Source: Arthrobacter sp. Leaf337
GTDB lineage: Bacteria; Actinomycetota; Actinomycetes; Actinomycetales; Micrococcaceae
Assembly (NCBI RefSeq): GCF_001423745.1
Contig: NZ_LMPC01000005.1
Span: forward strand, 53,545-117,544
DNA length: 64,000 nt
Direction: 5' to 3'
The stretch's first letter is position 1. Every line of letters begins with the position of its first letter. Below, in pieces: positions 35,597 to 45,589 of the stretch. Under the pieces are notes generated by a model. The model was given only the letters and a program-made list of their open reading frames with translations. It searched no databases and had not been told where the DNA came from. A program made the position numbers and the translations under genes.

Positions 35597-36412
35597 TCAA
35601 TCTGCGAACGAGAACTCCAGGTCAGTTCCGCCGTAAACGGACCGTGCGCCCATCTTGTCCAGCTTGGTAAATCTGAGCTTGGGGTCGCCCACACCCGGCG
35701 CCACGTAGTGCATCACGGACTTCGGGTCATATTCACTAATCGCGAGGGTATGTTCAGTGGACTCAGGGTTGAATAGATCTGGAGCCTCGGGTCGTATGTG
35801 CTCGTGGCGGAAACCGAGGACATGGCCGAGTTCATGTCGCATCACTCCGACGGGGTCGAAGCTTCCCGGGGCGGTGTTGAAATAGCCGTCGAAAACCCAA
35901 ACCAATCGCTCGTTAGCCAGATCATCCGGGAAAAAGGCCATCGCGATCGTGCTTCCCCCGCCTGCCTGACGAAGGACGGGAAAGTCGACGTCCCCAAAGG
36001 TGAGATTGGCGTCGTGATCCTTGCTCTGGACGTGCTTGAACTCGACCCCGCAGATGCCTTCCCAGTCTGATGAAGCAGCGGCCATTCCTTCCACGACGGC
36101 AGCATGTTCCTCATCCGTTCCAAAAGATGGTCGCCAGACGCAGTAACTGAGCTGTTTTCCGCGGCGCCACCGTAGTATCTTGCCGTCTCGTTCGATTCCG
36201 AGTAGACCCTGCCGTTCGGCATCGGGATCTTCCTGGAGCGCCTTGGCGATCTCAATCCTCCGAGCGGCATAGGAAATCACACGATTACTCTTGAGACCAA
36301 TGTCGCCCTCGACCACGAAACGCTCGGTATCGATGCCGAGTTGTGGGCACTGCAGGATTAATCTAGGGGACTCCGTCTCAATCTTGCTCGCTAGTTCGTC
36401 GGTAGTGATCAC
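35597..36412 (-). CDS. Astacin-like metzincin metalloprotease
   Basis: 271 residues from a GTG with GAGAGGA six bases before. The zinc site is complete: HELGHVLGFRHEH (about 195-207), the HExxHxxGxxH consensus with the Phe-x-His-Glu of astacins, and the Met-turn VMHY (about 230-233). Before it are PVLRQAGGGSTIAMAF and VWVFDGYFN. There is no signal peptide, so it probably acts inside the cell, unusual for this family. The first 75 residues may be a prodomain or adaptor. It is the last gene of the four-gene CHAT/STAND operon and a likely effector activated by cleavage; activation is inference. Confidence 0.85.
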   Translation of the reverse strand: MITTDELASKIETESPRLILQCPQLGIDTERFVVEGDIGLKSNRVISYAARRIEIAKALQEDPDAERQGLLGIERDGKILRWRRGKQLSYCVWRPSFGTDEEHAAVVEGMAAASSDWEGICGVEFKHVQSKDHDANLTFGDVDFPVLRQAGGGSTIAMAFFPDDLANERLVWVFDGYFNTAPGSFDPVGVMRHELGHVLGFRHEHIRPEAPDLFNPESTEHTLAISEYDPKSVMHYVAPGVGDPKLRFTKLDKMGARSVYGGTDLEFSFAD

Positions 36413-36451
36413 ATCGGTTCCTCTCTGTGGCTATGCGTACTGCGCAGGGCT

Positions 36452-37867
36452 CTAGGGATGTAAATGCAAGCGCTCTGCGATTCCTCGACCCGCATCTTGA
36501 TCACTCGACTGCAACCGCGCCTCCCGCCCAGTCGGCGTTGAATCAGGCGCCATGGCCAGCGTTGCCGATCTGATCGGGTGCGAAGATCGCACAGTATCCG
36601 TTCGTCGATCGATGATGAAAGAAGCCAACAGCTCGTCCAGATTCAGCTTCTTGAAGGTCATTGGCTCCTCCAGCGCAGCGTGCATCGCCGCCGCAACCCA
36701 GAGACGAACACTGAAGTTCACTTCAGCCTGGACGTTGCGGCGGATGGCGGTCGCCACTCTGATTGCGTCAGTTTCCATCCGGGGGCTCCAGGACAGCACC
36801 TCCGTGAGCTTACGGTGGCCGATCGGTGTCCAGGCATGTTCCAACAGGCCAGACGTAAGGCATACGATGTCGCCTTTGAACGCGCTGGAGTCCCCGACGA
36901 TCCTTGGATAAGTGCTGGACCAAGCACCCGGTGGATCCAGTCCCATCAAACGAAGCACTTCACCACAAAGTGCCATGCGTAGCATCGGGGTTGGGTAGCG
37001 TCCCGGGCTGGGGAGTTTAATCTGAGCTTGCCCGATCTCACTCGGTGCACCAGCGATTTCTGCGGCTAGGCCGCTGACGAAAGCTGTGCCGGTCGCGAGG
37101 ACACCAATGATGTCGGCAAAGATCTCATCACTCCAAGCCCTCCAGACGATCTTCCGTTCTTCGGCGTCGGTTCCTTTGAGGTCCAAACCGGAGATGACCT
37201 CGATAGCCTCTGCAGCAAACTTCAGATCCTCGGCGATCACATGACCAGCTTCATGGCCGATGAGAACCACTTCGGACAACCTGTTCACTACGGACCACGG
37301 CACGCCGATCACCGGCACTGGCAACCGGCGCACTTCCTCGGCCACCTGCTCGAGGTCCTTCGAATCCAGCCCGGGCGGGTGCAGCGCCTTCGTGCGGGCT
37401 TGAGCAAAAGGTGCGCGATCGGCGGTGAGGAAGACAAGGGGAGGTTCTTTGAGTTGCAACTCATTAACGGTGCCCGCATCTCTTGCGGCTACAAGGAATG
37501 GCTCATAACATGACCACGCAAGATCATCGGCCACCCCCAAGAAATTGACATACGCCGCCGTGTCCCTTTGGGCGAGCTTGTCGCGGAAGAAGTCCCACAA
37601 CAGGTGGACCGTACCCATCGCACGCCGGAGCTCGGGCAGGTCCGCCACAGTCCCTTCAAAGGGTGCGACCGAGTTGCCGTCCAGGGGTGTTCCTTCCAGT
37701 GCCGACGATAGGGCAGAAGAGATCTGAAGTTTGAGGCGGCTTACCTGACTCTGGTGCAGTGGGAGGTCACCGTTCTTCGATGCCCGCTTCTCCCATAGCT
37801 CAAGGTCAGCTTCAAGCCCGGCCCGCTGTGCGCGCAAGCCTTCGATGGCGCTGTCATAGAGCAACAC
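36452..37867 (-). CDS. Gluzincin-type zinc metalloprotease
   Basis: 471 residues from a GTG two bases after the stop of the STAND gene. It has HEAGH (about 205-209) and, 40 residues later, WSDEIFADIIGVLATG (about 244-259), the E-x(3)-D helix that gives the third zinc ligand in gluzincins. The N-terminal 60 residues form a coiled coil (GLRAQRAGLEADLELWEKR). The closing 45 residues look disordered. No signal peptide or membrane helix, so it is a cytosolic protease. Two unrelated zinc proteases in one operon (this and the astacin-like one) are unusual. Confidence 0.75.
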   Translation of the reverse strand: MLLYDSAIEGLRAQRAGLEADLELWEKRASKNGDLPLHQSQVSRLKLQISSALSSALEGTPLDGNSVAPFEGTVADLPELRRAMGTVHLLWDFFRDKLAQRDTAAYVNFLGVADDLAWSCYEPFLVAARDAGTVNELQLKEPPLVFLTADRAPFAQARTKALHPPGLDSKDLEQVAEEVRRLPVPVIGVPWSVVNRLSEVVLIGHEAGHVIAEDLKFAAEAIEVISGLDLKGTDAEERKIVWRAWSDEIFADIIGVLATGTAFVSGLAAEIAGAPSEIGQAQIKLPSPGRYPTPMLRMALCGEVLRLMGLDPPGAWSSTYPRIVGDSSAFKGDIVCLTSGLLEHAWTPIGHRKLTEVLSWSPRMETDAIRVATAIRRNVQAEVNFSVRLWVAAAMHAALEEPMTFKKLNLDELLASFIIDRRTDTVRSSHPIRSATLAMAPDSTPTGREARLQSSDQDAGRGIAERLHLHP

Positions 37868-37869
37868 GT

Positions 37870-40800
37870 TCAGGGGCTTCCAAGCTGAAATTGGCGCCTG
37901 GATGCGCCCGAGCTGAGCGACACGAAGTCGCGTAATGGGTGCCGCACCCCGGGGAGCCGGGCTTGATGTCTTTGAAGCCTCCCAACCAAATCACCTAGAG
38001 ATAGGCCATCACGTAAGCCGTCGACTAGCAGCCGGAGATGATCGACTCGGTCGCTGGCGCCGCAGAAGACTCCGCACAGTACAGACAGGTCCACTGAGTT
38101 GCGAACCACGTGCCAGCAAAATGCGTTGGCAAGCATCAGCTGCTCAGCCGCTGAGGAGTCTGATTCCTGCAACATCAGGTCTAGAATCAGCAACGTCGGC
38201 CGCCGTTGTTTGATCGCGCTGGTCAGGCTTTCGGGAGTGAGGTGATCTTCGCCCGCCAGCTGGAGCGCGGGTGCTCGGCGACGTTCTATCGGTTCGACCA
38301 CGAGGTGCACGATGCGGACTTCCTGCCGGACCCCCGCTATCTCTCCGTCCAGGAGACCGCGGGCGTCGCCGTGCAAATACTTTGCGGAGCTTCCGTAGAA
38401 ATCCTCCAGCAGATCCGTGAGGAGTCCTCGATCCTTACGCTCATTCAGGACGGCCGCGTAGATCTCCGGGGAGAATACTGGGCTTTCCGACGAATGAAGG
38501 GTGGCCCGCCCGTCCGTCCGTATGACGGGGCCGCTTTTGGTCATCGAGCTCCACAGACGGGCGAGCTCCCAAGGCCAGCGCGCAGCCGCTTCGTCGCTTA
38601 TGTCAAGCGTGAGTGTCGAATCGGTCATCGGCTCCACGAAGGTGAGGCCATGGCCGAGAGCTTCGAAGACCGCCTCTGGCTCGGCAGCGAGCGAGAATGG
38701 CCCATCCTTGAGGACGTCAGCGGGTATCTCGATCTGCTCCCCGGCTCCAGCCAGGTTAGCGTCATCCACAGTCCTTTCAACCATGATGGCGGTACCGCCC
38801 CTAACGCTCGAAATCTGTACCATGCGGGTTTCGTGCTCTTCTTTGAGGGAGCCTGCGCTTTTGGTTTCGCGAGAATGCTGGGCAAAGGAACGCCATCCCG
38901 TTTTTTCCTCATCCAAGCGATGTCTGGCGTCATCCAACGACAGCTCAAGTGTGGCTGGGTCGTTGGTTTCGTACTTGGTGAGGGCGTCGAGCACCTCACT
39001 CGCCCGATCGGCGTTGCCGAGGATGCGTTCGAGCTCGGCGTACGCGAGTACTAGCGAGGCCGGTGCATTGAACTGGCTGATCCGGACATCCGTAAGAGTC
39101 CGCAGTCTCCTAGCAAGTGATGGCGGAACGAGTGCGTTTGTCGCAGGGACTTCGACGAGCCACTGAAGTGACTGGAGACGGGCGGCCGGGCCATCGACCC
39201 GAGCAAGCGCATCGGCTAGGTCTTCGAGCAGATCGTTGGTGGGGCCGAGCACAGCCAGGCGTGCGCACTCTAACTCCACCTGCACGGATGGCTCGATCCA
39301 CTCGACCTTAGCCGCCGACGCGTAGGCCACGCGAACCTGATCGGCGCTATACGGTCCTTTGATCTTACTGGCGACAACAGCGTTGAGCGCTTCAGCTCGA
39401 CTGTTCGCAACGAGGTCCTGTCTCTGAAGGGTGCGGTTGAGGTTCGAGAGGGACAGTTCCCAGTCACCGCTAATCGACATGAGCCGCGAGAGCAGTAGGT
39501 TGGCCTCAAACGCGACGACATAGTCGGACCCTGATGCAGCCTGGCTGAGCGCGGACCGCGCTAGTTCGTTCTCGCGCCGCAACGCGTGTGCTTTCCCCCT
39601 AAGAAGCATCGCGGATGGGCTTGGGCCGGAGCTCCCCTCAACGGGCACGACTTGGAGTTCGCGCAGCGCGCTGACAGTATCCAGTTTGAGCAGCGCAGCG
39701 GCCGCTCTCGCCTCGGCCGGGTACGAGCGGTTGCCCAACACCTCATCAGCCTGGCCTAGGCCCAAGAGCGCCTGTGCGATTAGATCAGCGGAATCGGCGC
39801 TTCGGGCGACGTCAAGGGCGGACGTCCACCGCTCGGCTCCTAGTAGAGCGCGGGCGAGGGGTCTGGCGGATAACTTGGCAAATGGGGTTCCCAAGGCCGT
39901 GCGGTGAAGGAGGTGGGCGGTTTCGAGCGCGCTACGCGGAGGGGTGAGCCCTTGCGCCCACTCGACGATCAGCTCAAGGCTCGCTAGGTTTTCCTCATTG
40001 GCTGGTGCAGGGTACCGAAGTGCGGAATGGACCTGCTGCCACGCCTTGTCGACGGACTCAAGTGCCAAATCCATCACCGCGTCGAGGAAGGTGGTTCGCC
40101 GAAGCTGCGTGGTACGGACACTCTGGTTGATTCCGTGCCGGTGCCACGACAATCCACCTTCGTCGACCGCTTGCCCTGTCGTACTTGCCTGGTGCACGAG
40201 CGCTTCACCTCGCTCAAGGTGGGCGAGGCCAACAACATCTGGTGATGGCAATAGTCGGTTACTTTCGCGAAGCCGAGCAGAAACGGCTAGGAGCTCATCG
40301 GCGATCTCGGCGCGATCGATGCGACTAATGCCGCCGCTATTCAACAGGGAATACCAGATCCCGTCGGCTACGGTTGCATCGTCGTATACTTCGTAAGCGT
40401 GGAAGACGACGCAACGCATTGCTGCGGACCGTGACTGTCCGTTCGCTTCGGATGCTACGCCCTGCCAGTACCGCAATGCACGGCGATGGATATCGTTGAA
40501 AACTGGATTCCCCTCCGACCGCAGAAGGTTGCGGAGCGGATCGCGAACTTCTGGGTGAAACTGCACGGCGTCATGGGCGTCCTCCAGCGTCGAGACCCAC
40601 GAAGAACTGGCAGCGTACGTCAGCAGCTCGTCCCAGGTGAAGTCCGCAGCTTTCTGTCGACGCACCTCATCGACCGTTGGAGGCTGCCACCGAACGACGC
40701 CCGGAGCGGGCTTCGGCGTCTTGTCGGTGGTGACGTCGTCGTAGCCGGCACCTCGCACGACAAGCTCCTCGAGGGCAGGCCAGATGATCTGGTCAACCGT

Positions 40801-42414
40801 CTCTTTGGTGAGGATCTTCATTAGTGCCCCCCAGCGCAGCAGCCACTGGACGAGTCCGTTGGAGATGCGGTCGACTACACGCGTTACGAGGTAGGCCAAC
40901 TCCACCGACTGGAACGTATCGATCTCGGAGGCTGTGGTGCTGGGGTTCTGCTCAACGTACTCGGCGAAGAGGGCAAGCTTCATCGGGTTTCCGCTGCTTC
41001 TCGAGACGATGGCATCCACAATATTGAGACTCATGGGCGATCTCGTTAGGAAACGGCGAGCTTCGTCGTCGGAGAACCGTGGGACTTCGACCGAAATGGC
41101 CTGCTGCCCAATCCGTAACACAGTGTCCTTAAGGGCTTTGCTTAAGACATCCGGCCCCAGCAAGCGGTGATGAAACTCCGCCGAGCGCGGCTGCTGCGAT
41201 CCGTCTAGACGGATTCGGCTATTCTCAAGATCAAATCGTCCGCTGACGATGACTCGAAATCCGGGGACCCCGCGGTCACTTTTGCTTCCACTGCCGTGCC
41301 GAACGTCGGCGAGCGCGGCAAGGACTGGGTCGATCTCAGCTCCGTCTGCGTGCTGCACATTCTCGACCGTGTCGACGGCGATGACCACGATGCCATCGCC
41401 GAGCGCCTCCGTGAGCTGGGTGCGAAACTTCCGTGGCACTTCGTCTGCGGCCTGCGCCACGACCTCCTCGTCGGTGGACGTGTCATCGCTTTTCGCTGTC
41501 GACCCGATTCGCGGAAGCGCTTGAGTATGTATGGCCGCGCGGAGATGACTGTAGGAATCGAGTATTAATGAAAATGGCGAGTGCGGCAGCTGTTGGTCAA
41601 GCTGGTGAGCGATAGTTAATAGGAGGCGCCAGGGTTGGGTGGTACTTATCCCGAGGCGGTCGATGTGGTCGAAGTCGATCCACGCCACCGGAATGTCGAG
41701 AGATGGGCAGGTCCGGCCAAGAAGGTTCTTTAGGAACATCGACTTGCCGCGACCACCTGGTGCGTGGAGCTGGAGCATCCATTGGTCGCTCTCTCCGAGG
41801 AGGAGTTCTTTCACGTCGTGCTCGAAGTCACGCTCGAAGTAACCCTCGCTGGCCTCGCGATCTCGGAGGGCACGTGCGTACCGCCGCAGTCGAGGTGACA
41901 GCCTGTCGCGAAGCTGCTGTGCCTCGGCATGCTCGCGCACCGGCCATTCGTCGAGCATTCGGAGTAAGTCGTGGGCGTCACCTACAGCGATGGATGGTGA
42001 ATTGATAGCCCGTTCAAATTCGCTCTCGAGACGTCGCAGGCCCTCTGACCTAGTCCGGTCGACCGCTAGCAACGCGTAGATCGCTTCGAGCTCATCGCTT
42101 GACGTGCTGATCCGTTCCCAGGTCTTCTCCGCATCTAGCCTCCAGTCGCGGATGAGCTCGCGTCGGAGCGGCTCCGGTATTGTCCAAATTCCTTCTTGGC
42201 GTCCGCCGGTGCCGCCCTGAACCAATGGATGCTCCATGAGTTGCTGGGCCCTTTCGGCTGTGCCGGTGGCCAATTTGGCTAGGTCGCGCGTGATGTATCT
42301 CAAGACTGCGCCGGACCGGAGTAGTTGCCGCTCGTCGTCGGGCAGCACACTGACCACGATGGCTTCCAGTGAACTCGGGTGGGAGGCGGGGTGTTCGGTA
42401 GTCATTTCTTGCAC
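37870..42414 (-). CDS. STAND NTPase with TPR-like repeats and a degenerate CHAT-like C-terminus
   Basis: 1514 residues, start GTG at 42414 or ATG at 42405. An N-terminal helical adaptor (1-190) is followed by a P-loop domain with Walker A APGGRGKSMFL (about 217-227), Walker B IVVIAVDTVEN (about 342-352) and a sensor-like VIVSGRFDL. Then come long helical repeats (about 640-1200). The C-terminal 200 residues follow the CHAT strand order, but the His strand reads VRIVHLVVEPIE without the HG and the Cys strand reads PTLLILDLML without Cys. It is probably a pseudo-protease scaffold that oligomerises when it senses a signal. It lies two bases from both neighbours. Confidence 0.78.
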   Translation of the reverse strand: MQEMTTEHPASHPSSLEAIVVSVLPDDERQLLRSGAVLRYITRDLAKLATGTAERAQQLMEHPLVQGGTGGRQEGIWTIPEPLRRELIRDWRLDAEKTWERISTSSDELEAIYALLAVDRTRSEGLRRLESEFERAINSPSIAVGDAHDLLRMLDEWPVREHAEAQQLRDRLSPRLRRYARALRDREASEGYFERDFEHDVKELLLGESDQWMLQLHAPGGRGKSMFLKNLLGRTCPSLDIPVAWIDFDHIDRLGISTTQPWRLLLTIAHQLDQQLPHSPFSLILDSYSHLRAAIHTQALPRIGSTAKSDDTSTDEEVVAQAADEVPRKFRTQLTEALGDGIVVIAVDTVENVQHADGAEIDPVLAALADVRHGSGSKSDRGVPGFRVIVSGRFDLENSRIRLDGSQQPRSAEFHHRLLGPDVLSKALKDTVLRIGQQAISVEVPRFSDDEARRFLTRSPMSLNIVDAIVSRSSGNPMKLALFAEYVEQNPSTTASEIDTFQSVELAYLVTRVVDRISNGLVQWLLRWGALMKILTKETVDQIIWPALEELVVRGAGYDDVTTDKTPKPAPGVVRWQPPTVDEVRRQKAADFTWDELLTYAASSSWVSTLEDAHDAVQFHPEVRDPLRNLLRSEGNPVFNDIHRRALRYWQGVASEANGQSRSAAMRCVVFHAYEVYDDATVADGIWYSLLNSGGISRIDRAEIADELLAVSARLRESNRLLPSPDVVGLAHLERGEALVHQASTTGQAVDEGGLSWHRHGINQSVRTTQLRRTTFLDAVMDLALESVDKAWQQVHSALRYPAPANEENLASLELIVEWAQGLTPPRSALETAHLLHRTALGTPFAKLSARPLARALLGAERWTSALDVARSADSADLIAQALLGLGQADEVLGNRSYPAEARAAAALLKLDTVSALRELQVVPVEGSSGPSPSAMLLRGKAHALRRENELARSALSQAASGSDYVVAFEANLLLSRLMSISGDWELSLSNLNRTLQRQDLVANSRAEALNAVVASKIKGPYSADQVRVAYASAAKVEWIEPSVQVELECARLAVLGPTNDLLEDLADALARVDGPAARLQSLQWLVEVPATNALVPPSLARRLRTLTDVRISQFNAPASLVLAYAELERILGNADRASEVLDALTKYETNDPATLELSLDDARHRLDEEKTGWRSFAQHSRETKSAGSLKEEHETRMVQISSVRGGTAIMVERTVDDANLAGAGEQIEIPADVLKDGPFSLAAEPEAVFEALGHGLTFVEPMTDSTLTLDISDEAAARWPWELARLWSSMTKSGPVIRTDGRATLHSSESPVFSPEIYAAVLNERKDRGLLTDLLEDFYGSSAKYLHGDARGLLDGEIAGVRQEVRIVHLVVEPIERRRAPALQLAGEDHLTPESLTSAIKQRRPTLLILDLMLQESDSSAAEQLMLANAFCWHVVRNSVDLSVLCGVFCGASDRVDHLRLLVDGLRDGLSLGDLVGRLQRHQARLPGVRHPLRDFVSLSSGASRRQFQLGSP

Positions 42415-42416
42415 CT

Positions 42417-44297
42417 CTACTGGAAGCTAGGGACGATTCCGCGAATGAGATTCAGCGTGTACCCATTTTTCTTGCCCGTGCGAAGCAGTTCCATCATGGT
42501 GCGAAAGCTCTCATGATTCCCTTCGGGTACTTGACTTATCCAGTGGGTCGTAAAGTGCGTTATTGCGCGATCCCATTCATCGGCAGGGAAGGGGCCGATT
42601 TCGATGGGCTGCCAGCCGAAGGGCCTAGCCCGAGCCTGCCAAGCATCGCTCCAGTCCTTGCTCGTGGCAAGAAGTATGCGAACGTCGCCGCCGATGGGTG
42701 CGACGGTCCCCCCTAGGGCTGGCATGAGATATGGTACAAACAGCTCGGGAAGCAATGTATCGCGAACTATGTTGTCCTGCCAGTCACTCAGCCCGTCGAG
42801 GACGAGCAACAGGCTGTTTCCTTGGCCCACGCACCTCGCTAGTTCGTCTCGGAAGTTCTTGATTACCGGACCGCTCATCCCCTCTTCCAAGGCGATTTCC
42901 TTCAGTCGATTGGACGGCAGTCCTTCGGCGTCGATTTCAGTGGCGATCTTTGTTAGGACATCATGCCAGCTATTACCTGTCGTCTTGCCGCTGAGGTCTA
43001 CCCTGATGACGCTCTCACCGTGGCGGGCACAAATCTCCGCCAATGTATTGAGCAACTCGGTCTTTCCTGCTTGCTCCTGACCGCTGACAAGGGCGAGGCG
43101 CGTGTCTGTGCTGTCCAATAGCTGCCAAACACGCCAACGCTCGTCCCAGCGAACAACGAAGTCATCAATGAGCCAGCGGCGAACGGCGTGGCTGTTGGAT
43201 TTCGTCATCGTGATCGCCGTCTCAATATTGCCGCGGACCGTAAGCCGCGGCAACGGCCAATTGGACCGCAGCGCAGGAGCGTTTGGCTGCGCCCCCTGAC
43301 CTATTGCGAGATTTCTGACTTCATGCCGAGCGGTTGCGACCGCTGCGTCGACAGTTGTGCCAGCAAATAGCTCGGCATAGAAACGCTTGCTGAAGGCAAG
43401 GGATGAATCGCCCCTTATCTCACCCATCATGGCAATGACCGCTATGCAGCCGGCATCAAGGAAGGCCTCAACCAACGATGTAGAGGCCGTCGGCGCGTCC
43501 CCGGTCAGACAAGCGTTGAGCACGACAAGCCTCGGGGGCATCTGCCTGAATACGCCCCGGATCCGGTCGGCCCCCCAGGCTTCGTTCTGACGAGTGAGAG
43601 TGCCGTAAACATAGATTTCCGGCTCGACGTTCGCGGCCGGCCGTACGCCGTGGCCAATGAAGTGGAGAACATGCGGACGGAATTTCAGGAGAGCTTCCTC
43701 GATGTCAGCGGGGGTGGGGCGTATCAGAGCTCGTAGGAGAACCTCGTCGTTCTTGGTCTGGGCTGCCGCTTCAATCGCGACCAATTCCTCTTCAGCCTGG
43801 ATCTTTTTGTCGGCGGGGTCGTTGCCCATAACGACGAGTACGCGCAAGGGATGATCCATCGCGGGCGGGTCGCCTGAATACTCTTTCGCGGATCGACCAG
43901 GCTGACCGATACACATCCGCGTGTCAGTAGACAAAACCCAGACGGAGTGACGCAGTAGCTCCCACGGGTACGCGGCAAGGGCATGCGAGCGAAGATCTAG
44001 ATAGAGTCGTGAGTTGGTGGGATGCGGTTTCAGTTTGCACCCTATTTCGCCTGGGGTGATCCGTTCCCAAAGACTTGTGCCCACGAACTCGTTTCGTGGT
44101 TTGTTCAGCAGACCAGCTGCCGTGAGGCATGAGGCAAGGTCGATGGGGACGCCATCCTCGAGGAACGGCTTAGTAGTGTCGAAGCCGCTGTCGTGGGTTG
44201 CGATAGGATCGGCCCTGCCAAGCTCGCGCAGTGTTATCGGCGGATCATCCCCGGCCGCGTCATCGTGTGCCCGAAGCGTCAGAATGTAATCGGTCAC
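42417..44297 (-). CDS. CHAT protease fused to a P-loop NTPase
   Basis: 626 residues from a GTG. Residues 1-150 form an alpha/beta N-terminal part (SRLYLDLRSHALAAYPWELLR, common before CHAT domains). The CHAT domain has His in VLHFIGHG (about 209-216) and Cys in LVVLNACLTGD (about 256-266), so it looks active. A P-loop domain follows with Walker A SGQEQAGKTELL (about 404-415) and Walker B LLLVLDGLSDW (about 495-506). It is the first gene of the operon, three bases before the STAND gene. A protease whose own NTPase could couple it to the STAND partner suggests a nucleotide-gated cascade. Confidence 0.85.
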   Translation of the reverse strand: MTDYILTLRAHDDAAGDDPPITLRELGRADPIATHDSGFDTTKPFLEDGVPIDLASCLTAAGLLNKPRNEFVGTSLWERITPGEIGCKLKPHPTNSRLYLDLRSHALAAYPWELLRHSVWVLSTDTRMCIGQPGRSAKEYSGDPPAMDHPLRVLVVMGNDPADKKIQAEEELVAIEAAAQTKNDEVLLRALIRPTPADIEEALLKFRPHVLHFIGHGVRPAANVEPEIYVYGTLTRQNEAWGADRIRGVFRQMPPRLVVLNACLTGDAPTASTSLVEAFLDAGCIAVIAMMGEIRGDSSLAFSKRFYAELFAGTTVDAAVATARHEVRNLAIGQGAQPNAPALRSNWPLPRLTVRGNIETAITMTKSNSHAVRRWLIDDFVVRWDERWRVWQLLDSTDTRLALVSGQEQAGKTELLNTLAEICARHGESVIRVDLSGKTTGNSWHDVLTKIATEIDAEGLPSNRLKEIALEEGMSGPVIKNFRDELARCVGQGNSLLLVLDGLSDWQDNIVRDTLLPELFVPYLMPALGGTVAPIGGDVRILLATSKDWSDAWQARARPFGWQPIEIGPFPADEWDRAITHFTTHWISQVPEGNHESFRTMMELLRTGKKNGYTLNLIRGIVPSFQ

Positions 44298-44500
44298 TTA
44301 CCGCTCCCCCGATCTCCCAAAGACAGCATCGAGAATTGATCTGGCACAATGCAGAAACCTCGGCAGAGGGCCATAGAACTCTGACTGGCATTTCTCCAGT
44401 GTTCGGATTCCGTCGGGGCTCGGTGTACACAATCGTTACTGCGTGGAGTTCATCTTCCTCCGCTAGAGGGTGACTGCACAACCCTTGGAGTCCCCATGGG
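44298..44500. other. Upstream region of the CHAT/STAND operon, cut off by IS256
   Basis: About 200 bases between the first GTG of the operon and the IS256-family left end. It probably contains the operon promoter on the minus strand; no clear -35/-10 pair or operator is visible to me. Confidence 0.4.
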
Positions 44501-45464
44501 GAGTGTCTGAATAACGGTGGATTCGGGGTTGGCCTGAGACTCCGGGCGTTGCCTGGCGGAGGACTGATCATGAGCGGAACTATGGATCCCATGGCGACTG
44601 ATGTGGATCAGCAAGAGTTAGCGCAGCAGCTCCTGGCCCAGGCCAGGGAACAGGGCATCGACCTCGTCGGTCCGGACGGGCTGTTGAACCGGCTGACGAA
44701 AAACGTTCTGGAGACCGCGTTGGAAGGGGAAATGGACGAACACCTCGGATACGAAAAGCACGACGTGTCCGGGCGCGGGAACTCCCGCAACGGCACCCGC
44801 ACGAAAACCGTGCTGACCGAGATCGGTCCCGTGGAGCTCGATGTGCCGCGGGACACCGGCTCAACATTCGATCCGCAGATCGTGCGCAAGCGGCAGCGCC
44901 GGCTGACCGGTGTTGAAGAGATCGTGTTGTCACTGAGTGCAAAAGGGTTCACAACCGGGGAGATCGCGGCCCACTTCGCGGAGGTGTTCGGCGCCAGAGT
45001 CTCCAAAGACACCATTTCGCGCATCACGGAGAAGGTCATCGGGGAGATGACCGAATGGCAGACCCGGCCCCTGGACCGGGTCTACCCGGTGATGTTCATC
45101 GACGCGATCTATGTCAAGGTCCGTGACGGGCAGGTCACCAACCGGCCGGTCTACGTCGCTATCGGCGTCAGCGTCAGCGTCAACGGCGAACGCTGTGGGC
45201 CGGGGACGGCGGTGAAGGGGCGAAGTTCTGGCTTTCAGTGCTGACAGAAATCAAGAACCGCGGCGTGGAGGGCGTCTGCATCACCGTCTGCGACGGGCTC
45301 AAGGGACTCCCCGAGGCCATCAACACGGTCTGGGCGCTGGCGGTGGTCCAGACCTGCATCGTGCACCTGATCCGCAACACCTTCCGCTACGCGGCCAGGC
45401 AGTACTGGGACGAAATGTCCCGTGATTTGCGCCTGGTCTACACGGCACCGTCCGAGCAAATTAA
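44500..45464 (+). mobile_element. Truncated IS256-family insertion sequence
   Basis: The left end is probably at GTGTCTGAATAACGG (about 44502-44516), a typical IS256-type terminal sequence. The transposase gene follows, and the element stops at about 45460 where an IS21-type element has inserted or replaced the right half. No right end is present in the window. Confidence 0.65.
44570..45459 (+). pseudogene. Broken IS256-family transposase gene
   Basis: From ATG 44570 (GGAGG upstream) the frame reads a typical N-terminal half: LTKNVLETALEGEMDEHLGY, ELDVPRDTGSTFDP, LSAKGFTTGEIAAH, and FIDAIYVKVRDG with the first catalytic Asp. At about 45192 the usual ERDILGLWAGDGGEG is missing about 13 bases (the text runs ERCGPGTAVKG), shifting the frame; the frame is restored from 45238 (LTEIKNRGVEGVCITVCDG, second Asp). 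It ends at YTAPSE with the C-terminal third lost. Not functional. Confidence 0.85.
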
Positions 45465-45523
45465 AGGCTGTTGACGTGCCATCTGTGGGGGGTGGCTGTG
45501 ACAGATTTGGATGGCCCCGGTAG

Positions 45524-45589
45524 GACGGATATATCTGGCCCCACTTCATGACTCGCCGGGCACCTTGTGACGGTTATTTGTGGCCCCAC
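45524..45589 (+). repeat. Left multiple terminal repeats of the IS21 element
   Basis: Two 21-base copies (45524-45544 and 45569-45589), both of the form GACGGWTAT then WTSTGGCCCCAC with a few variable bases, 45 bases start to start. Repeated end motifs are the transposase-binding sites of IS21 elements. Confidence 0.75.

Noticed and set aside
38206..39054. 282-residue plus-strand frame
   Set aside because: Antisense to the STAND gene, whose own frame is continuous over 1514 codons with recognisable motifs.
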